Shown: positions 32,810 through 43,983 of the stretch, in pieces | How the letters are laid out: the number at the start of each line of letters is the position of its first letter | Position numbering within the stretch: the first letter of the stretch is position 1 | DNA from: Pegoplata infirma | Taxonomy: Eukaryota > Arthropoda > Insecta > Diptera > Anthomyiidae | DNA length: 64,000 nt | NCBI GenBank assembly: GCA_963921195.1 | Contig: OY992538.1 | Location: 54,116,852-54,180,851 of the forward strand | Reading direction: 5' to 3' | Position numbers and translations under genes: made by a program | Notes under the pieces: generated by a model | What the model saw: the letters and a program-made list of their open reading frames with translations, nothing else | What the model was told of the DNA's origin: nothing | Databases searched by the model: none

Positions 32810-33815
32810 GCCAGGGACCTATTCCAGGGACCTTAGAACTTAGGATAGGTCCCTGAATAAGGTCCCGACATGCTCCCTGGTATAGATCCAGAGATAGCTT
32901 CTAGGAAAGGTCTTGAGATATGTCATAAGATAGGTTCTAAGATAGGTCCTAGGAGAGGAACCAGGAGAGGTAACAGGATATGTCCCAGGATAGGTCCTAG
33001 GATAAGTCCTATGACAGGTCCCTAAGATGGTCCTGGATAAGTTCTCTGGGATTGGTTTTAGGATAGATTCCTAGAGTCCTGAAATAGGTCGCTAGGTCAA
33101 GCCCCTGGAAAAGGTCCAGTTAATGCCCCTAGGACAGGTCTTCAAGAAAGTTCCTATTCCAATGACCGATCCTAGGACCTCTGCTAGGACCTATCCCAGG
33201 GACCGAACCTAGGACCTATCTTTCGACCTATTCCAGGACCTATATTAGGGACCTATTCTAGGCAATTTCTCAGGACCTATCCCAGGGATCCACCCTTGAA
33301 AAAATTTAAAAAATATAAAAAAATTAAACGGTTCTAACCTAGTTACGTAAGAAAGTTCCTAGGATAGGTCCTAACCTAATTACGTAAAACAGTTCCTAGG
33401 ATAGGTCCCTGAAATAGGGTTTTGGATAGGTGCCTGGGATAGGTCCTGGGAAATGTCCCTTGGATTGGTCAATAAGATAGGTCCCTGAGGTAGGTCCCTA
33501 AGATAGGTCCCTGGGATAGGTCCAAGGATTGGACCCTGGGATAGGTCCTGGGATAGGTCCCTGAGTTAGGTCTCGAGGAAAGTCTTAGGATAGGTCCCTT
33601 AATCAGGACCTTACATAGTCCCTGGAATAGACCCTGAGATAGCTTCTAGAGATAGGTCCTGAGATAAGTTCTAAAATACGCCCTAGGATTGGTTCTAGGA
33701 CTGGCACATGGGAAAGGTCCCTGGGATAAGTCCAAGGAAAGGTCCTAGGATTGGTTTTAGGATAGGTCCCAGAATATGACCCCGGGATAGGTCCTAAGAT
33801 AGTTCCTAGGAATGG
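32810..33815. repeat. GGATAGGTCCC(TG) minisatellite
   Basis: Roughly sixty degenerate 10-15-bp units of the type GGATAGGTCCCTG or GGATAGGTCCTA. Most read in this direction, but 33165-33290 reads as the complement (GGACCTATCCCAGG), so the array contains an inverted block. It is unusually G+C-rich for this window. No gene. Confidence 0.85.
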
Positions 33816-33819
33816 TCCC

Positions 33820-34201
33820 TGATCGCCTGGCAGGCGCCACGGGGCAGTTTAATCCGATTGGCTTCAAATTTTTACCACATATTTATGTACCACATAAAAT
33901 TTCCAAGTACTTGGGGAAATCAAAAGTTGAAGAAACGATGTCAATTTTAAGGAAATTTAAAAGAATCAAAAAAAAAAAAAAACGTTTGACCACCAAAATA
34001 CCAGGTACCTTAAAAAACAAGTCTTTGATTTTGGTCCTCTATTACTCAGGTATCCCATTTCAAAACAATAGGATGGATTCCTTCCTCTTAAAAAAGATAA
34101 TATGAAATATGAAAAAATATGGGCTTTCGGGAAAATCCGTATAAAAGCCGAACTATCAGGAATTTTGCAAATCGAAAAAATACGGGTATGCTTAATTTTG
34201 A
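33820..34201. repeat. fragment of dispersed 'gcgccacggg' repeat
   Basis: Contains 'caggcgccacggggcag' and 'aatccgattggcttcaaatt', matching 17020-17290 and, less closely, 42690. It then runs into unassigned A+T-rich DNA. The frame across it is not coding-like. Confidence 0.45.
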
Positions 34202-34627
34202 GGGTGCTGTGGCTTAGTGGTTAGCGCGTTGGACTACTAGACAGCAAACCTGGGTTCGATTCCCGGCTCAGGCAGAACAACATTTTTTTCAGATATTTAT
34301 TAGTTTCTATTTATAACTAATATCTATCGCAGCACCCTCCTTCGTTGATAAATAGCACTAAAAAACGTCAACGAAGTAAAATAATAAAATAATGGCTATT
34401 AAACACAGCTTCAAAAAAATAATTCGCCAGATCAATAACAGATGGCGATGCAACAACTGTACTCAAAATTATCAACACGCGCAATTACAGTGTTGCCATA
34501 CTGAAGCCCTTCTATCTTTCAAATCTTTCATCTCTCTTCTATCCCCTTTCCGAAAGAAACATCACGGTTACAGTAGTAATTGATAGGCAGCATTGCCTGA
34601 ATGTTGTTTCTTAAAAAAAAAAAAAAA
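34202..34627 (+). mobile_element. tRNA-derived SINE, family 1, copy 2
   Basis: Starts GGGTGCTGTGGCTTAGTGG, with perfect A box (34210-34220) and perfect B box GGTTCGATTCC (34253-34263). The same body as 14941-15371 follows, ending in a poly(A) tail to 34627. A weak 6-bp repeat (attttg) lies near both ends. It is a dispersed Pol III-type retroposon that would need a LINE partner not seen here. Confidence 0.88.
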
Positions 34628-35368
34628 TGTGATTTTGGCGGTCGTACGTATATGTATCTCCATATAAACTACCCCAACGATTACACATTTTTGACAATAA
34701 CGAACTTAACGAAGACGAATTTGGACACTACCAATACACCATTGAATAGGTCTTCAAAAAAACATTTTGATCTGTTTAAAATGTTCATATACTTTCTTTA
34801 TGAAGAAATGGGGAAAATCCTCAAAAAACTGAAAAAAAATCCCGTTTTCCCCTCCCCTTTGATCCGCTAAATGTGAGATTGGGCAGCTATATGCAAGTTT
34901 TAGGACAATCGGTGGGAGCCCTGTGAACTCCCTTCCTTGTAAGTTATTTCAAAAATCTTGCTGTGTTTACAGTTTCTAAGATATCTTTGTTGATTCTGTG
35001 CGTTGTTACCGGTTACTAAGTTTTTTTTTTGAAAATCCTACGGCAGTTTTATATAATAATATTTTATTTTATATATTAAATATCTGTCATTTAATCACTT
35101 TGACCTATTTGTTATTGTTATCATCATTATTTCATTGTTATAACCAACCTGTCAAATTAATTATTGACTTAATTCAATTAATTACGGACATTGTACAATT
35201 TCATTCATAATTTTCGACTTTACATTGTGTAACGAAAAATTAATAGAACGAAGTGTCATATTTCTAAATTATCAATAACAAACATCAAATATGTATGTAT
35301 AGGGGGGTAGAGCGACAGTGACCGGCAAATTATTTATGAAACCTGTGAAATATGTATAACTGCTTTAC
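34628..35368. other. unassigned DNA
   Basis: No repeat or gene recognised. Small frames here have no support. Composition is slightly less A-rich around 34640-34960 than nearby DNA, without coding periodicity that I can defend. Confidence 0.4.
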
Positions 35369-35606
35369 TACACAGAAAAAAATATCGTAAAATCAAGAGT
35401 AACAAAACAAATTGTTACCAACGAAATACAAGTTCAACAACGTTTTTAATTGTATCAACAATGTGCATTGTTAATGTGACAAAAATCCGGTTTTATTTCC
35501 AATTAAACGCATGAATTAAAATCATTGTTAAAGATTCCACAAAATTCACATTAATAACACAAAAAATTTATAAACTCATTTAATCAAGCACAAATATATG
35601 CGACGA

Positions 35607-35660
35607 TAGCACGGTGGTAGTGTGCTAGCTTCGAATCATGAAGGTTGCGGGTTCGCCGCC
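35607..35660 (+). promoter_or_regulatory. tRNA-like A/B-box pair, first copy
   Basis: TAGCACGGTGG (35607-35617) is one base from the A-box consensus, and GGTTCGCCGCC (35650-35660) one from the B box. The T run after 35672 could act as a Pol III terminator. Stems are incomplete. Confidence 0.5.
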
Positions 35661-35770
35661 AGTTGGCGGAACTTTTTTTTTTTTAATTTCCAATTTTAGT
35701 TTTTTTTTATCATTCTAATTGTTGACTGTTTTAAATATGACGTTTAGTCAAATAGAAATATGTATAAGGA

Positions 35771-35824
35771 TAGCACAGTGGTAGTGTGCTAGACGCGTAG
35801 CACGAAGGTTGCGGGTTCGATGCC
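35771..35824 (+). promoter_or_regulatory. tRNA-like A/B-box pair, second copy
   Basis: Perfect A box TAGCACAGTGG (35771-35781) and perfect B box GGTTCGATGCC (35814-35824), with tRNA spacing and a long T run from 35840. About 80 percent like the first copy by eye. Not foldable into a complete cloverleaf. Confidence 0.55.
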
Positions 35825-37604
35825 AGATGGCGGCAGACATTTTTTTTTTTTTTTTATTTAATTTTTTTTTTCTATTTTTAGATTATTTTTTATTCTATTT
35901 TTAGATTTCAGATTATTTTTTATTCTATTTTTAGATTTTACAAATTTTTCAATTAATTTCATTGTTAATGTAACAATGAATGATGTTGATTTTTTTTCCA
36001 AAAGTTACAAATGCCATTGTTGTATTGACAAAATCCAATGTAGGCTCAGTTTCAATTAAATGTTTAATTGTATTAACAATGAAATTAATTGTATTGACAA
36101 TTTTTTTTTTTCTGTGTACATGATTTGACAAAGAAACCTTTATGTATATATTCTAGTTTACATTCAATATTATTGCATGGGCTATAGATTAAAATACGAT
36201 TTTATCGCTTAATCTTTAATGACGAAAAAAAAAAAAAAATAACAGGACATTAAAAATGCCACAAAGCAAAAAAAAAAAAAAAAACAAAAATAATCAAATG
36301 AACAAGCGAGAAAAAACAAGTGAGAGTGTTAAGTGCGGCTAAGCCGAATCTATTATACCCTTCAAAATAAAAAAAAAATTACAAGGGCGTTTTATTTTGG
36401 GGGTGAAGATATCCTTGGGAGACGTTGGGGACACCTTTCCCCTCGGGATTATATTGTGACAAATAGATTAATTATAGTTTTTGTACGTAATAAGTACAAT
36501 TTTATGTATATTTAACTTTTTTTTATATTCACGCCTTTTAAAAAGGTCGGGCAGAAAAAAAATAATTTCCTGATCTCCTTGTTCTTAGAGCCGGTCGATG
36601 AACTTTTTATAACATAAAAATTTTGTATTTATTAAAAAAAAATTAAGTTTCGTTATTATGCGACCTTTTTATTAATATAAATAATAAATATTCAAGCTCG
36701 AGTTCTTTTATTTACTTCTTTTATGCACTTAGTAATATTATGACGACGATAGCAGCAACAGTTTATCAGAATTTTTTGTACTGTCCCTGATGATGTTATT
36801 CAACGAATAACGATATATTGGAGGAATAAAAAAAACGGGTTTTTAATAAAAGAAAGACCTCGAGCTTGAGTATTTACTATTATTTATATTAAGCAAATAT
36901 ACAAAAAGGCATAGTTTTGTTCAGCAAAGGGGAATTTTTTTTCCCATAGTGAAGTTTTGACCATTTAAAAATTTAACCAGCACAGAAAAAAATTGAAGCG
37001 AATTTCAATCAACAAAAACTCGGACTCAAAAATTTTTTTATTGAAATTCCTCCAATTAAAAAAATTGTTATACCAATCATCAAATTGTAGGTGATTGATT
37101 GAAAATTTCAAAAAAATTTCATTTGTGTCTGCAATTCCAGATCATGTTGGTAACCCTTGCAAAATAATGTAAGAGACAAAAAAGTTGAAAGAAAGTATTA
37201 AGTGAGGTTTGGTAGAAATAGCATTGTAGTGTTGGAAACTGTCAAAATTTATTCTGTAGAACCTATAAATATTCACATATATAAAAACCAGTTTTCATTA
37301 ACAAGACAAACCGACATTTAAAATCCTACTGAAGATGACACTAACTGGGGTGTTTGAAACCGGTATAGGAAATACCAGAAATGTCTATAATTTTTAGAAA
37401 TTCAATTTTTCTTCTGCATTTTTTCAACTTGAACCCTTATAACAAATATAATTAGAGCCCGTGCTCAATCTGTACTTACAGAAAAAATAAAAAAAAAAAA
37501 AAAATTTTTTCAATTAAACATTTTTTCGATTTTGATAAAAAATTTGATAAATTTTGTATTTGTAGTCAATCAAAATAATGATTGATTTAACAAATGAATT
37601 GTAA

Positions 37605-39421
37605 CCCAGCAAAACTTAGATTACCAAATAAGGTATTAAATAAGGTATAGGATCTCTTATTTTATACATTGCAGCATTGATGATTTTAACAGGCGATGAG
37701 ACTCAAAGTAATGCATCCACATTATCACAAAGAATACCAGTAAGGTATAAAATAAGTCATAAATTTATAACGAAGAATACGAGTAAGGTGTAAAATATAT
37801 GATATTTTATAGGTTACACTCAAAAAAAAAGTGAACTAAAATCTGGGAAAATTAACTAAATTTTGAGAAAAAGAGGGAATGATTTGGCTCCAAAGATTTT
37901 TTTTCTTGGTTTAAGTTCATAATTTTCCCAAAAATAAGGAAAACAAAGTTACTTAATTTTGAGCCAATTTTAACTAGAAAATGATAAAAATTATACTTCA
38001 CATTTTAGAAATAGATTGGATCTAGACCCTGGACCCATGGGTTCGGACCCCATTTACCTCGAGACCCCGTTGGGTCATTTAAGGGTCCCTATAGATTTTG
38101 AACCAAAACTTGTGTCCGTTTCGCTCTAACTTGCTTAGTTTTTGAGATACGGTAATAAGGGGTCTGAAAGGGTCTTGAGAATCTTAAAAGCTGGATATCT
38201 CAAAAACTATTAATCGGAGGGCTTTCGGGTATTTTGCGGAAGTGTTCTACGAGTCAAAAACTACAAAAACGCCGTTGGACCTTTTCTCGTGTTGGCAATA
38301 TTTACCGAGATATGTGCATATATAAAATCTCGGGAATTTCAAATTTTAGATCTAAATTTAGGGTCTTGAGACCCCGACAGATATGCAGAGCTAGGCTATT
38401 TCATATTTTTCTTTGCTGTCTTTCTTTTGAAAATTTCGTCCGTTTCGCTCTATCTCGCTTAGTTTTCAAGATATCGCCATTTTGAATTTTTAACTAAATT
38501 TTAAGAAGTTATTTACTAAATTTTCAGAAGTTATTAACTAAATTCTAAGAAATACACTTCCTCAATTCAAAGAAGAGAAAAACGATGATGATTTTTTTAG
38601 TAAATTTTAACTAAACTTGAACTAAATTGTTTTTTAAGAAATATGTCTTAAAAATAAAGACACGTTTCTTAGATTTGTGGAAAATTTCTTTGGCAGTAAG
38701 AATTTTTTTTCTAATATTTAAAAATTCCATTTCAAGAAAAGTTTGAACTACTTATAAGTAAATGAACTAAATTTTTTTCCTCATAGTTAGGAAAATTTCT
38801 CATTTTTTAGTTAAATTTTACTAAATTTAAGGAAAATTCATGATAAATTTTCAAAGACATTTTTTCCTTAATTTTAGTTATGTCTTTTTTTTCAGTGTAC
38901 GAGAAATGAAATAATATAGCATACCAGAAGATAATATATAAGGTGTTACGAGTAGTGAAAAAGTAATTTTGTATTAAATTTACTCACGTGATTGTAAGTG
39001 AGTGTAAGTAGATAAAATATGCTCGTGAGTGTGTGTCGTTAGAAAATTTCCTGTCGTGAGCCCATCTCTAGTTTCAACTTATGCATTTTTTTATAAAATA
39101 ATTATTTTTTATGTTATTGTAATGCATTATGCATCCAATTATAAATAATGCATTATTTCAAACTTTCAAATAATACATAATGTAACCAAATATAAGTCAT
39201 CCATGATTTAATGTTGAGAAATAATAAATGTGAAATACATTTTTTCCAATAATCATGCATTACGTAGCAAATTATTAGTAATGCATTATTTTTCACTTGA
39301 AAATAATATGTTGTGGAACAAATGTTTGGTAAGACATCATAAAATAATGCTACAAATAAGTTATATGCATTACCTGGTAATGTGTTATATAATCACGACC
39401 CATTACCAAAGTTTTGCTGGG
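37605..39421 (+). mobile_element. CCCAGCAAAACTT-ended element, copy 1
   Basis: Inverted termini CCCAGCAAAACTTAGATTACC and AAGTTTTGCTGGG, flanked by taa (37602-37604, 39422-39424), which would fit a 3-bp target duplication. Interior has 'aaggtataaaataag' repeats, 'gtaatgcattat' words and a captured hAT end ('cccatctcta', 39059). It contains the TA element 37817-38897. The copy at 43984-44712 lacks that insertion. Confidence 0.75.
37817..38897 (+). mobile_element. TA-flanked CACTC/CAGTG element, 'GGACCC' family copy 2
   Basis: Begins CACTCAAAAAAAAAGTGAAC and ends TTTTTTTTCAGTG, with TA flanks (37815-37816, 38898-38899). The sister host copy at 44190-44205 reads 'ataggttacgagtaagg' uninterrupted, confirming boundaries. 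Closely matches 5303-6370 over its full length. Frames inside are shadows. Confidence 0.9.
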
Positions 39422-40139
39422 TAAGCTTATGACAAAATTATGAAAAAATGCATATTTTTTGCTTCCTAACATGTTGCCACATAAAAAAAGTAAAACCCGA
39501 TTATTTTGTATATTTTTGAATTAATCTATTCAAATAAATTAAAGCGAAAAAAATCTGGTATGTTGAAAATTTTTAATTCGACGGTTATAGAAAATAACAA
39601 AAATTTTAATCAAAACATTAATTGACTCATTTAAATTTTGTTGATCAATAGATTTAATTGAAAATTTTTAGCCAATAATTTTTTTTGTGTGAGCTTATAA
39701 GAATTTTTTTACTGTCACTGATGATTCAATGAATAACTATATATTGGAGGAATAAAAAAAACGGTTTTTTAATAAAGAAAGACCTCGTGCTTAACTATTT
39801 ACTATTATTTATATTAAACAAATATATCAAAAGACATGCTTTAGTTCTGCAAAGGGGAACTTTTTTCCCCCTGTTGAAATTTTACCCATTTAAAAATTTA
39901 ACCAGGATATGCCCATAAGACATGTTCGTACCAAACTCTAGACTTTTAGCTATTTTATTTTGGACTCCGTCGTGTCCTCCACAGACACATAGACGGACGG
40001 ATACACATAATATGTTAGAACCGATCATTGATTAATAATAAAAACACTTTATGGGTTCCTAAACCGATATTTCGATGCATTACATACGGAATGACAAAGT
40101 GAGAATACCTTAAAACTGTAGTTGGAGGGTATAACAAAA

Positions 40140-40531
40140 AACAAAAAAAAACAAAAACAATATGCGTCTGTTAATGGTCACGAACTATATGTAGTGAGTG
40201 ATAAGGAAAACACCCTGTGGCTTTTTGGCTTGTTTGAAATAAACGAAATCAAGCACAGTGGGGTCAAACAGAAAAAACATATATTTTTCTTAAAATATTT
40301 GAATTTTTTTTTATTTCCTAAGATTTATTTAAAAAAAGTATTTTCAGAATATGTGAAATTTTTCTTTGGTTTAATAAGGTCGCTGATCTGAAATTTTTTC
40401 TACAAGACCATATTAGAATTTTAGAATGACCTAACTTTGTCATTCCGTGTGCAACACATCAAAATATTGGCCTAGGGCCCCCCAAAATATATTATTCATA
40501 GAACGCGATGAAGGCCAAAATAAAAGAGCTA
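40140..40531. other. unassigned DNA with DINE fragment
   Basis: The part from 40437 ('gtcattccgtgtgcaacac' and 'aaatattggcctaggg') is a DINE-like fragment. The 89-codon frame at 40122-40391 begins in the preceding element and ends in A+T-rich DNA; not accepted as a gene. Confidence 0.4.
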
Positions 40532-40755
40532 CGGCCGTATTCAAAATGAAAAACGGGTGCCTAACATAACTTTTTTTATTCGCAATTTTCAAGCAGGGAA
40601 AGTAGGGCTCTCGTTGGAAGTCATTAATTTTATCATTATAATGAAGATTAAAGAATAATAACATCGATTGAAAAGCTTTATTTAGTAGAAATCTTGATAT
40701 AAAAAATATCATACACTGGATGTTAGGCACTCGTTTTTCATTTTAAATACGGCCG
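40532..40755. mobile_element. 224-bp MITE, CGGCCGTATTC termini
   Basis: The left arm CGGCCGTATTCAAAATGAAA, then 'aacgggtgcctaacat', is mirrored at the right end by 'atgttaggcactcg' and ATTTTAAATACGGCCG. It is flanked by cta (40529-40531, 40756-40758). It interrupts a DINE fragment. The 96-codon frame across it on the minus strand is a shadow. Confidence 0.7.
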
Positions 40756-40763
40756 CTAGCCTA

Positions 40764-41423
40764 CACTCAAAATAATAACTCTGTAAAATACTCTGTAAAA
40801 TGACTGTAATCTCAATTCAACAGATATTTGACAGAGTTTTCTGTCAAAATACAGATTTAAAGAAAATACTTTGTATTTTGTTGTGACAAAGAAATAATGT
40901 TTCCTCTGTTATATTACTTTTTAATACTTCGTATTTTTTTATAACCAAAAAAGTTTTTCGTTTTGAGTAGTTTTTGTTACTAAACATCAAAATTTTATCT
41001 TTATATTTTTTTTTGGAGAAAAAGTTGAAAAAGTACCAAAAAAAGTTAGATTTTTTTTTTTCAGAAATCTTATAAAAATTTTACAAAATAACATTCATTT
41101 AACTAAACTCTGTAAATTTACCGATATTTTTCTGTAACTAATATTTTACTACAAACTCTATAAATTAACAGTTTTTTTTTGTTCAAATCATTTTACAGAG
41201 TTTTTAAGTAAAATTACAGAGTTTTCTGTGTCAAAAAGCTTTCATATTTTACCATTATTTTACTATAAACTCTGTAAATTAACAGTTTTTTTTTTTTGTC
41301 AAAAGCATTTTACAGAGTTTTTTAGTAAAATTACCAAGAAATGTTGTTAGCTGGAAAAGTATGGTGTACTCTGTTAAATTAGCAGAGTTTTTCTGTAATT
41401 TAACAGAGTTATTATTTTGAGTG
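40764..41423. mobile_element. TA-flanked 'CTCTGTAAATTTACAGAG' element, copy 2
   Basis: Begins CACTCAAAATAATAACTCTG and ends TTATTATTTTGAGTG with TA flanks (40762-40763, 41424-41425). About half of it consists of the words CTCTGTAAATT and AACAGAGTTTT. Opposite orientation to 41605-42394, which lies only 181 bp away. Confidence 0.85.
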
Positions 41424-41604
41424 TATTAAAGCATTGCATTTTTGCTTTAACTCTGGATTTTCCCAAGTGTCTGTGCAATTTTTTATTGTACTAGAAATAC
41501 AAATTTGAAGACAAATTAAAAAAATTAATCCATGGCGCCTGGTGATAAAATTTTGAAATTTTGGAAAATTAAAAAAAGAAAAAAAAAAAATATGTCTTAC
41601 AATA

Positions 41605-42394
41605 CACTCAAAATAATAACTCTGTTAAATTACAGAAAAACTCTGCTAATTTAACAGATTACACCATACTTTTCCAGCTAACAACATTTCTTGGTAATTT
41701 TACTAAAAAACTCTGTAAAATGATTTTGACAGAAAAAAACTGTTAATTTACAGAGTTTATAGTAAAATATTGAATATGAAAGCTTTTTTACAGAGAAAAC
41801 TCTGTAATTTTACTATAAAACTCTGTAAAATGATTTGGACAAAAAAAAACTGTTAATTTACAGAGTTTCTAGTAAAATATTGGTTAAGTAAACCACCATT
41901 TAGCAAAGAAAACTATATAAATTTACATATATTTGTAAAATGCATTTGATGCAAAAAAAAAAGTTACAGAAAAAATTCTGTAAATTTACAGAGTTTAGTT
42001 AAATGCATGTTATTTTGTAAAATTTTTATAAAAAATTTTTGATAACTTTTTTTGTTACTTTTTCAACTTTTTCTCAAAAAAAAAAAAATATACAGATAAA
42101 ATTTTGATGTTTTGTAACAAAAACTACTCAAAACAGAAAACGTTTTGGTTATAAAAAAAATACGAAGTATTTTGCTTAGATCTGTATTTTAGCAGAAATC
42201 TCTGTTTATTATTTGTAAAATTAAAATTACGAAGTAAAAAGTAATATAACAGAGGAAACTTTGTTTTTTTGTCACAACAAAATACAAAGTATTTTCTTTA
42301 AATCTGTATTTTGACAGAAAACTCTGTCAAATATGTGTTGAATTAAGATTACAGTCATTTTACAGAGTATTTTACAGAGTTATTATTTTGAGTG
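41605..42394. mobile_element. TA-flanked 'CTCTGTAAATTTACAGAG' element, copy 3
   Basis: Begins CACTCAAAATAATAACTCTG and ends TTATTATTTTGAGTG, with TA flanks (41603-41604, 42395-42396). 790 bp, the least interrupted member. It provides the empty sites for the two insertions found in 17446-19832. No frame. Confidence 0.88.
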
Positions 42395-42396
42395 TA

Positions 42397-43237
42397 CATT
42401 AAATTTATTACTGTTGATGAACTGATCACAAATATAAAAACTTTTTTAAAGTCGATCGAACGGTTTTCGAAATATCGCTTTTTGAAATGTTCAAAAAATT
42501 CGGTTTTTTCCCAAGGTCAAGAAATTTAAAACTATATCTCAAATTTTATTTCTTTACCCTTTTATAGAGCTTGAGACAAGCTTTCATTAAAAATTTATTT
42601 GAGCCAAATCCGATAATTTTAAATAGTGGCTACTTCGATAAAATTTTCGGTTTTTTTTAGAAAATTTTCACCAAAAACTCAAAACTTTGATCGCAGTACG
42701 CCATGGGCTAAATTGATCTTATTTGGATCAAATTAAGTTTAAATGCAAATTTATCTCAATCTCTATGAAATAGTCAATGGAAAAAACATTGGAAACTTTT
42801 TTAAAAAATTTCTTGACTCTTTTGACAAATTGCAAATGGCGATATCTCAAAAACTGATCGACCGATTTTAGTTTTTTTTTAAATATTTGTATTTAGCATG
42901 TTAAAGTTAATTAAAATAATGTATCGCAAGGTATTTTTATTTTCCACAAATTCAAAATTTTGATGAAAATTTTCCAAAAACCCAAAATTTTGATCTAAGG
43001 GCACCACGGGTTACAATTATCAGATTTAAATCCAATTGAGTTTTAATGGAAGGTTGCCTCAAGCTCTGTGAAAGGGTGACGGAAAAGAAATTGTGAGATT
43101 TTTTTTTTAATTCTGGAGCGTAGGGGAAAACCGCTATTTTTTTTTCAAATTTTCAAATAGTAATATATATTGGAAACCGTTTGACAAACTTTAAATTTAT
43201 GTTTAGCACATCAAAAATAAATACGAGGTATCGCAAG
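42397..43237. repeat. dispersed 'gatatctc' repeat, host of hAT-like element
   Basis: Phrases 'cggttttcgaaatatcgc', 'cgccatgggctaaatt', 'gggcaccacgggtt' and 'gggtgacggaaaag' recur in order about every 300 bp. They match 16800-17345. The repeat continues after the inserted element at 47958-47995. Confidence 0.55.
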
Positions 43238-43335
43238 CAGCGTTGCCAATTTTGCTTTTTTCCCGCTAGATTTAGCTTTTTTTTAATTTTTCGCGGGAAA
43301 ATTTTGCTTATAGCTTTAAGCAGGTTCTTTAGCTT

Positions 43336-43957
43336 TTTTATACCCTCCACTTAGTGATAGAGGGTATATATAAGTTTGTCATTCCGTTTGTAACTCATCG
43401 AAATATCGGTCTGGACCCCATAAAGTATATATATTCATGATGCCCAATCGAGTCTAAGACATTCTAGCGATGTCCGTCAGTCCGTCTGTCTGTCTGTCTG
43501 TGGAAAATGCTGTCGCGGACAAAATATTGCACAGAGATGACTGAAACTTAACATATTTATTGGAAGTTCTCCCGAGAAGTTTGGTGTTGCATTTGAGCGA
43601 TATCGGTTCAGCGGTTCAAAAGTTATGAACGAAAATGTAAGCACACCTCAAAAATTTCAGTACATTCAACATAACCTAAAAATACAAAATGCTTTAATTC
43701 GGCTTCTGGTTGACATATGTGAACACAATTGAACACCAAATGGTATTTAAACAAGTATGAACATATTTTTTTGAAAAAAAAGAAAAAAATCGCGGATTAT
43801 TTTTTACCAAATTTTTTTTCGCGGAAATTTTTTTTTCAAATTTTTTTTTTTTTCAAAATTAATTTCCTTTTAAATAAAATTTTTTGCAATAATCTTTTGA
43901 AATTGTGGAGGGTATCACTATATTCGGCAAGGCCGAATTTAACTTTTTTACTTGTTT
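43336..43957 (-). mobile_element. DINE-1/INE-1-like element
   Basis: Complete: 'tataccctcc' end, GTCC/GTCT microsatellite near 43475-43500, GGCAAGGCC hairpin and 'acttgttt' end. It matches 9809-10516 over its whole length and lacks the MITE of 8391-9203. As usual for Helentrons, there is no target duplication. Confidence 0.8.
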
Positions 43958-43983
43958 GAAATCTGTTTAGCTTTTTTAGACTT

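Larger units (their letters stand above)
35371..36116. mobile_element. TA-flanked CACAG MITE with two tRNA-like segments
   Basis: Begins CACAGAAAAAAATATCG and ends TTTTTTTTTCTGTG, with TA on each side (35369-35370, 36117-36118). The outer parts are made of ACAATG/CATTGTTAA words, as in 'tcaacaatgtgcattgttaa'. The centre holds two head-to-tail tRNA-like blocks about 164 bp apart (35607-35660, 35771-35824), each followed by a T-rich stretch. 746 bp. Confidence 0.75.
36983..39691 (-). mobile_element. CACAG-ended element, 'AATCAATCAAA' family, copy 1
   Basis: Left terminus CACAGAAAAAAATTGAAGC and right terminus TTTTTTTTGTGTG. Internal words include 'gattgattgaaaattt' and 'tcaatcaaaataatgattg'. 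Same family as 54612-55031 in opposite orientation. Unlike its relatives it is not flanked by TA but by the long direct repeat described for the host. A CCCAG-ended element (37605-39421) is nested in it. Confidence 0.65.
36316..40134 (+). mobile_element. long DINE-like element with internal duplication
   Basis: Begins 'acaagtgagagtgttaagtg' with 'cggctaagccg', and ends 'gtagttggagggtataac'. Inside, about 215 bp (36761-36981) is repeated directly at 39699-39904, and the element 36983-39691 lies exactly between the two copies. Shared phrases include 'gatatattggaggaataaa' and 'gaaagacctcg'. A degraded microsatellite near 39990 precedes the end. Confidence 0.65.

Noticed and set aside
33812..34105. 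97-codon frame starting in the minisatellite
   Set aside because: Starts in repeat DNA and ends in lysine runs; no homologous frame in the related repeat at 17020-17290.
40440..40730. 96-codon minus-strand frame
   Set aside because: It crosses the inverted ends of a 224-bp MITE and a DINE fragment.
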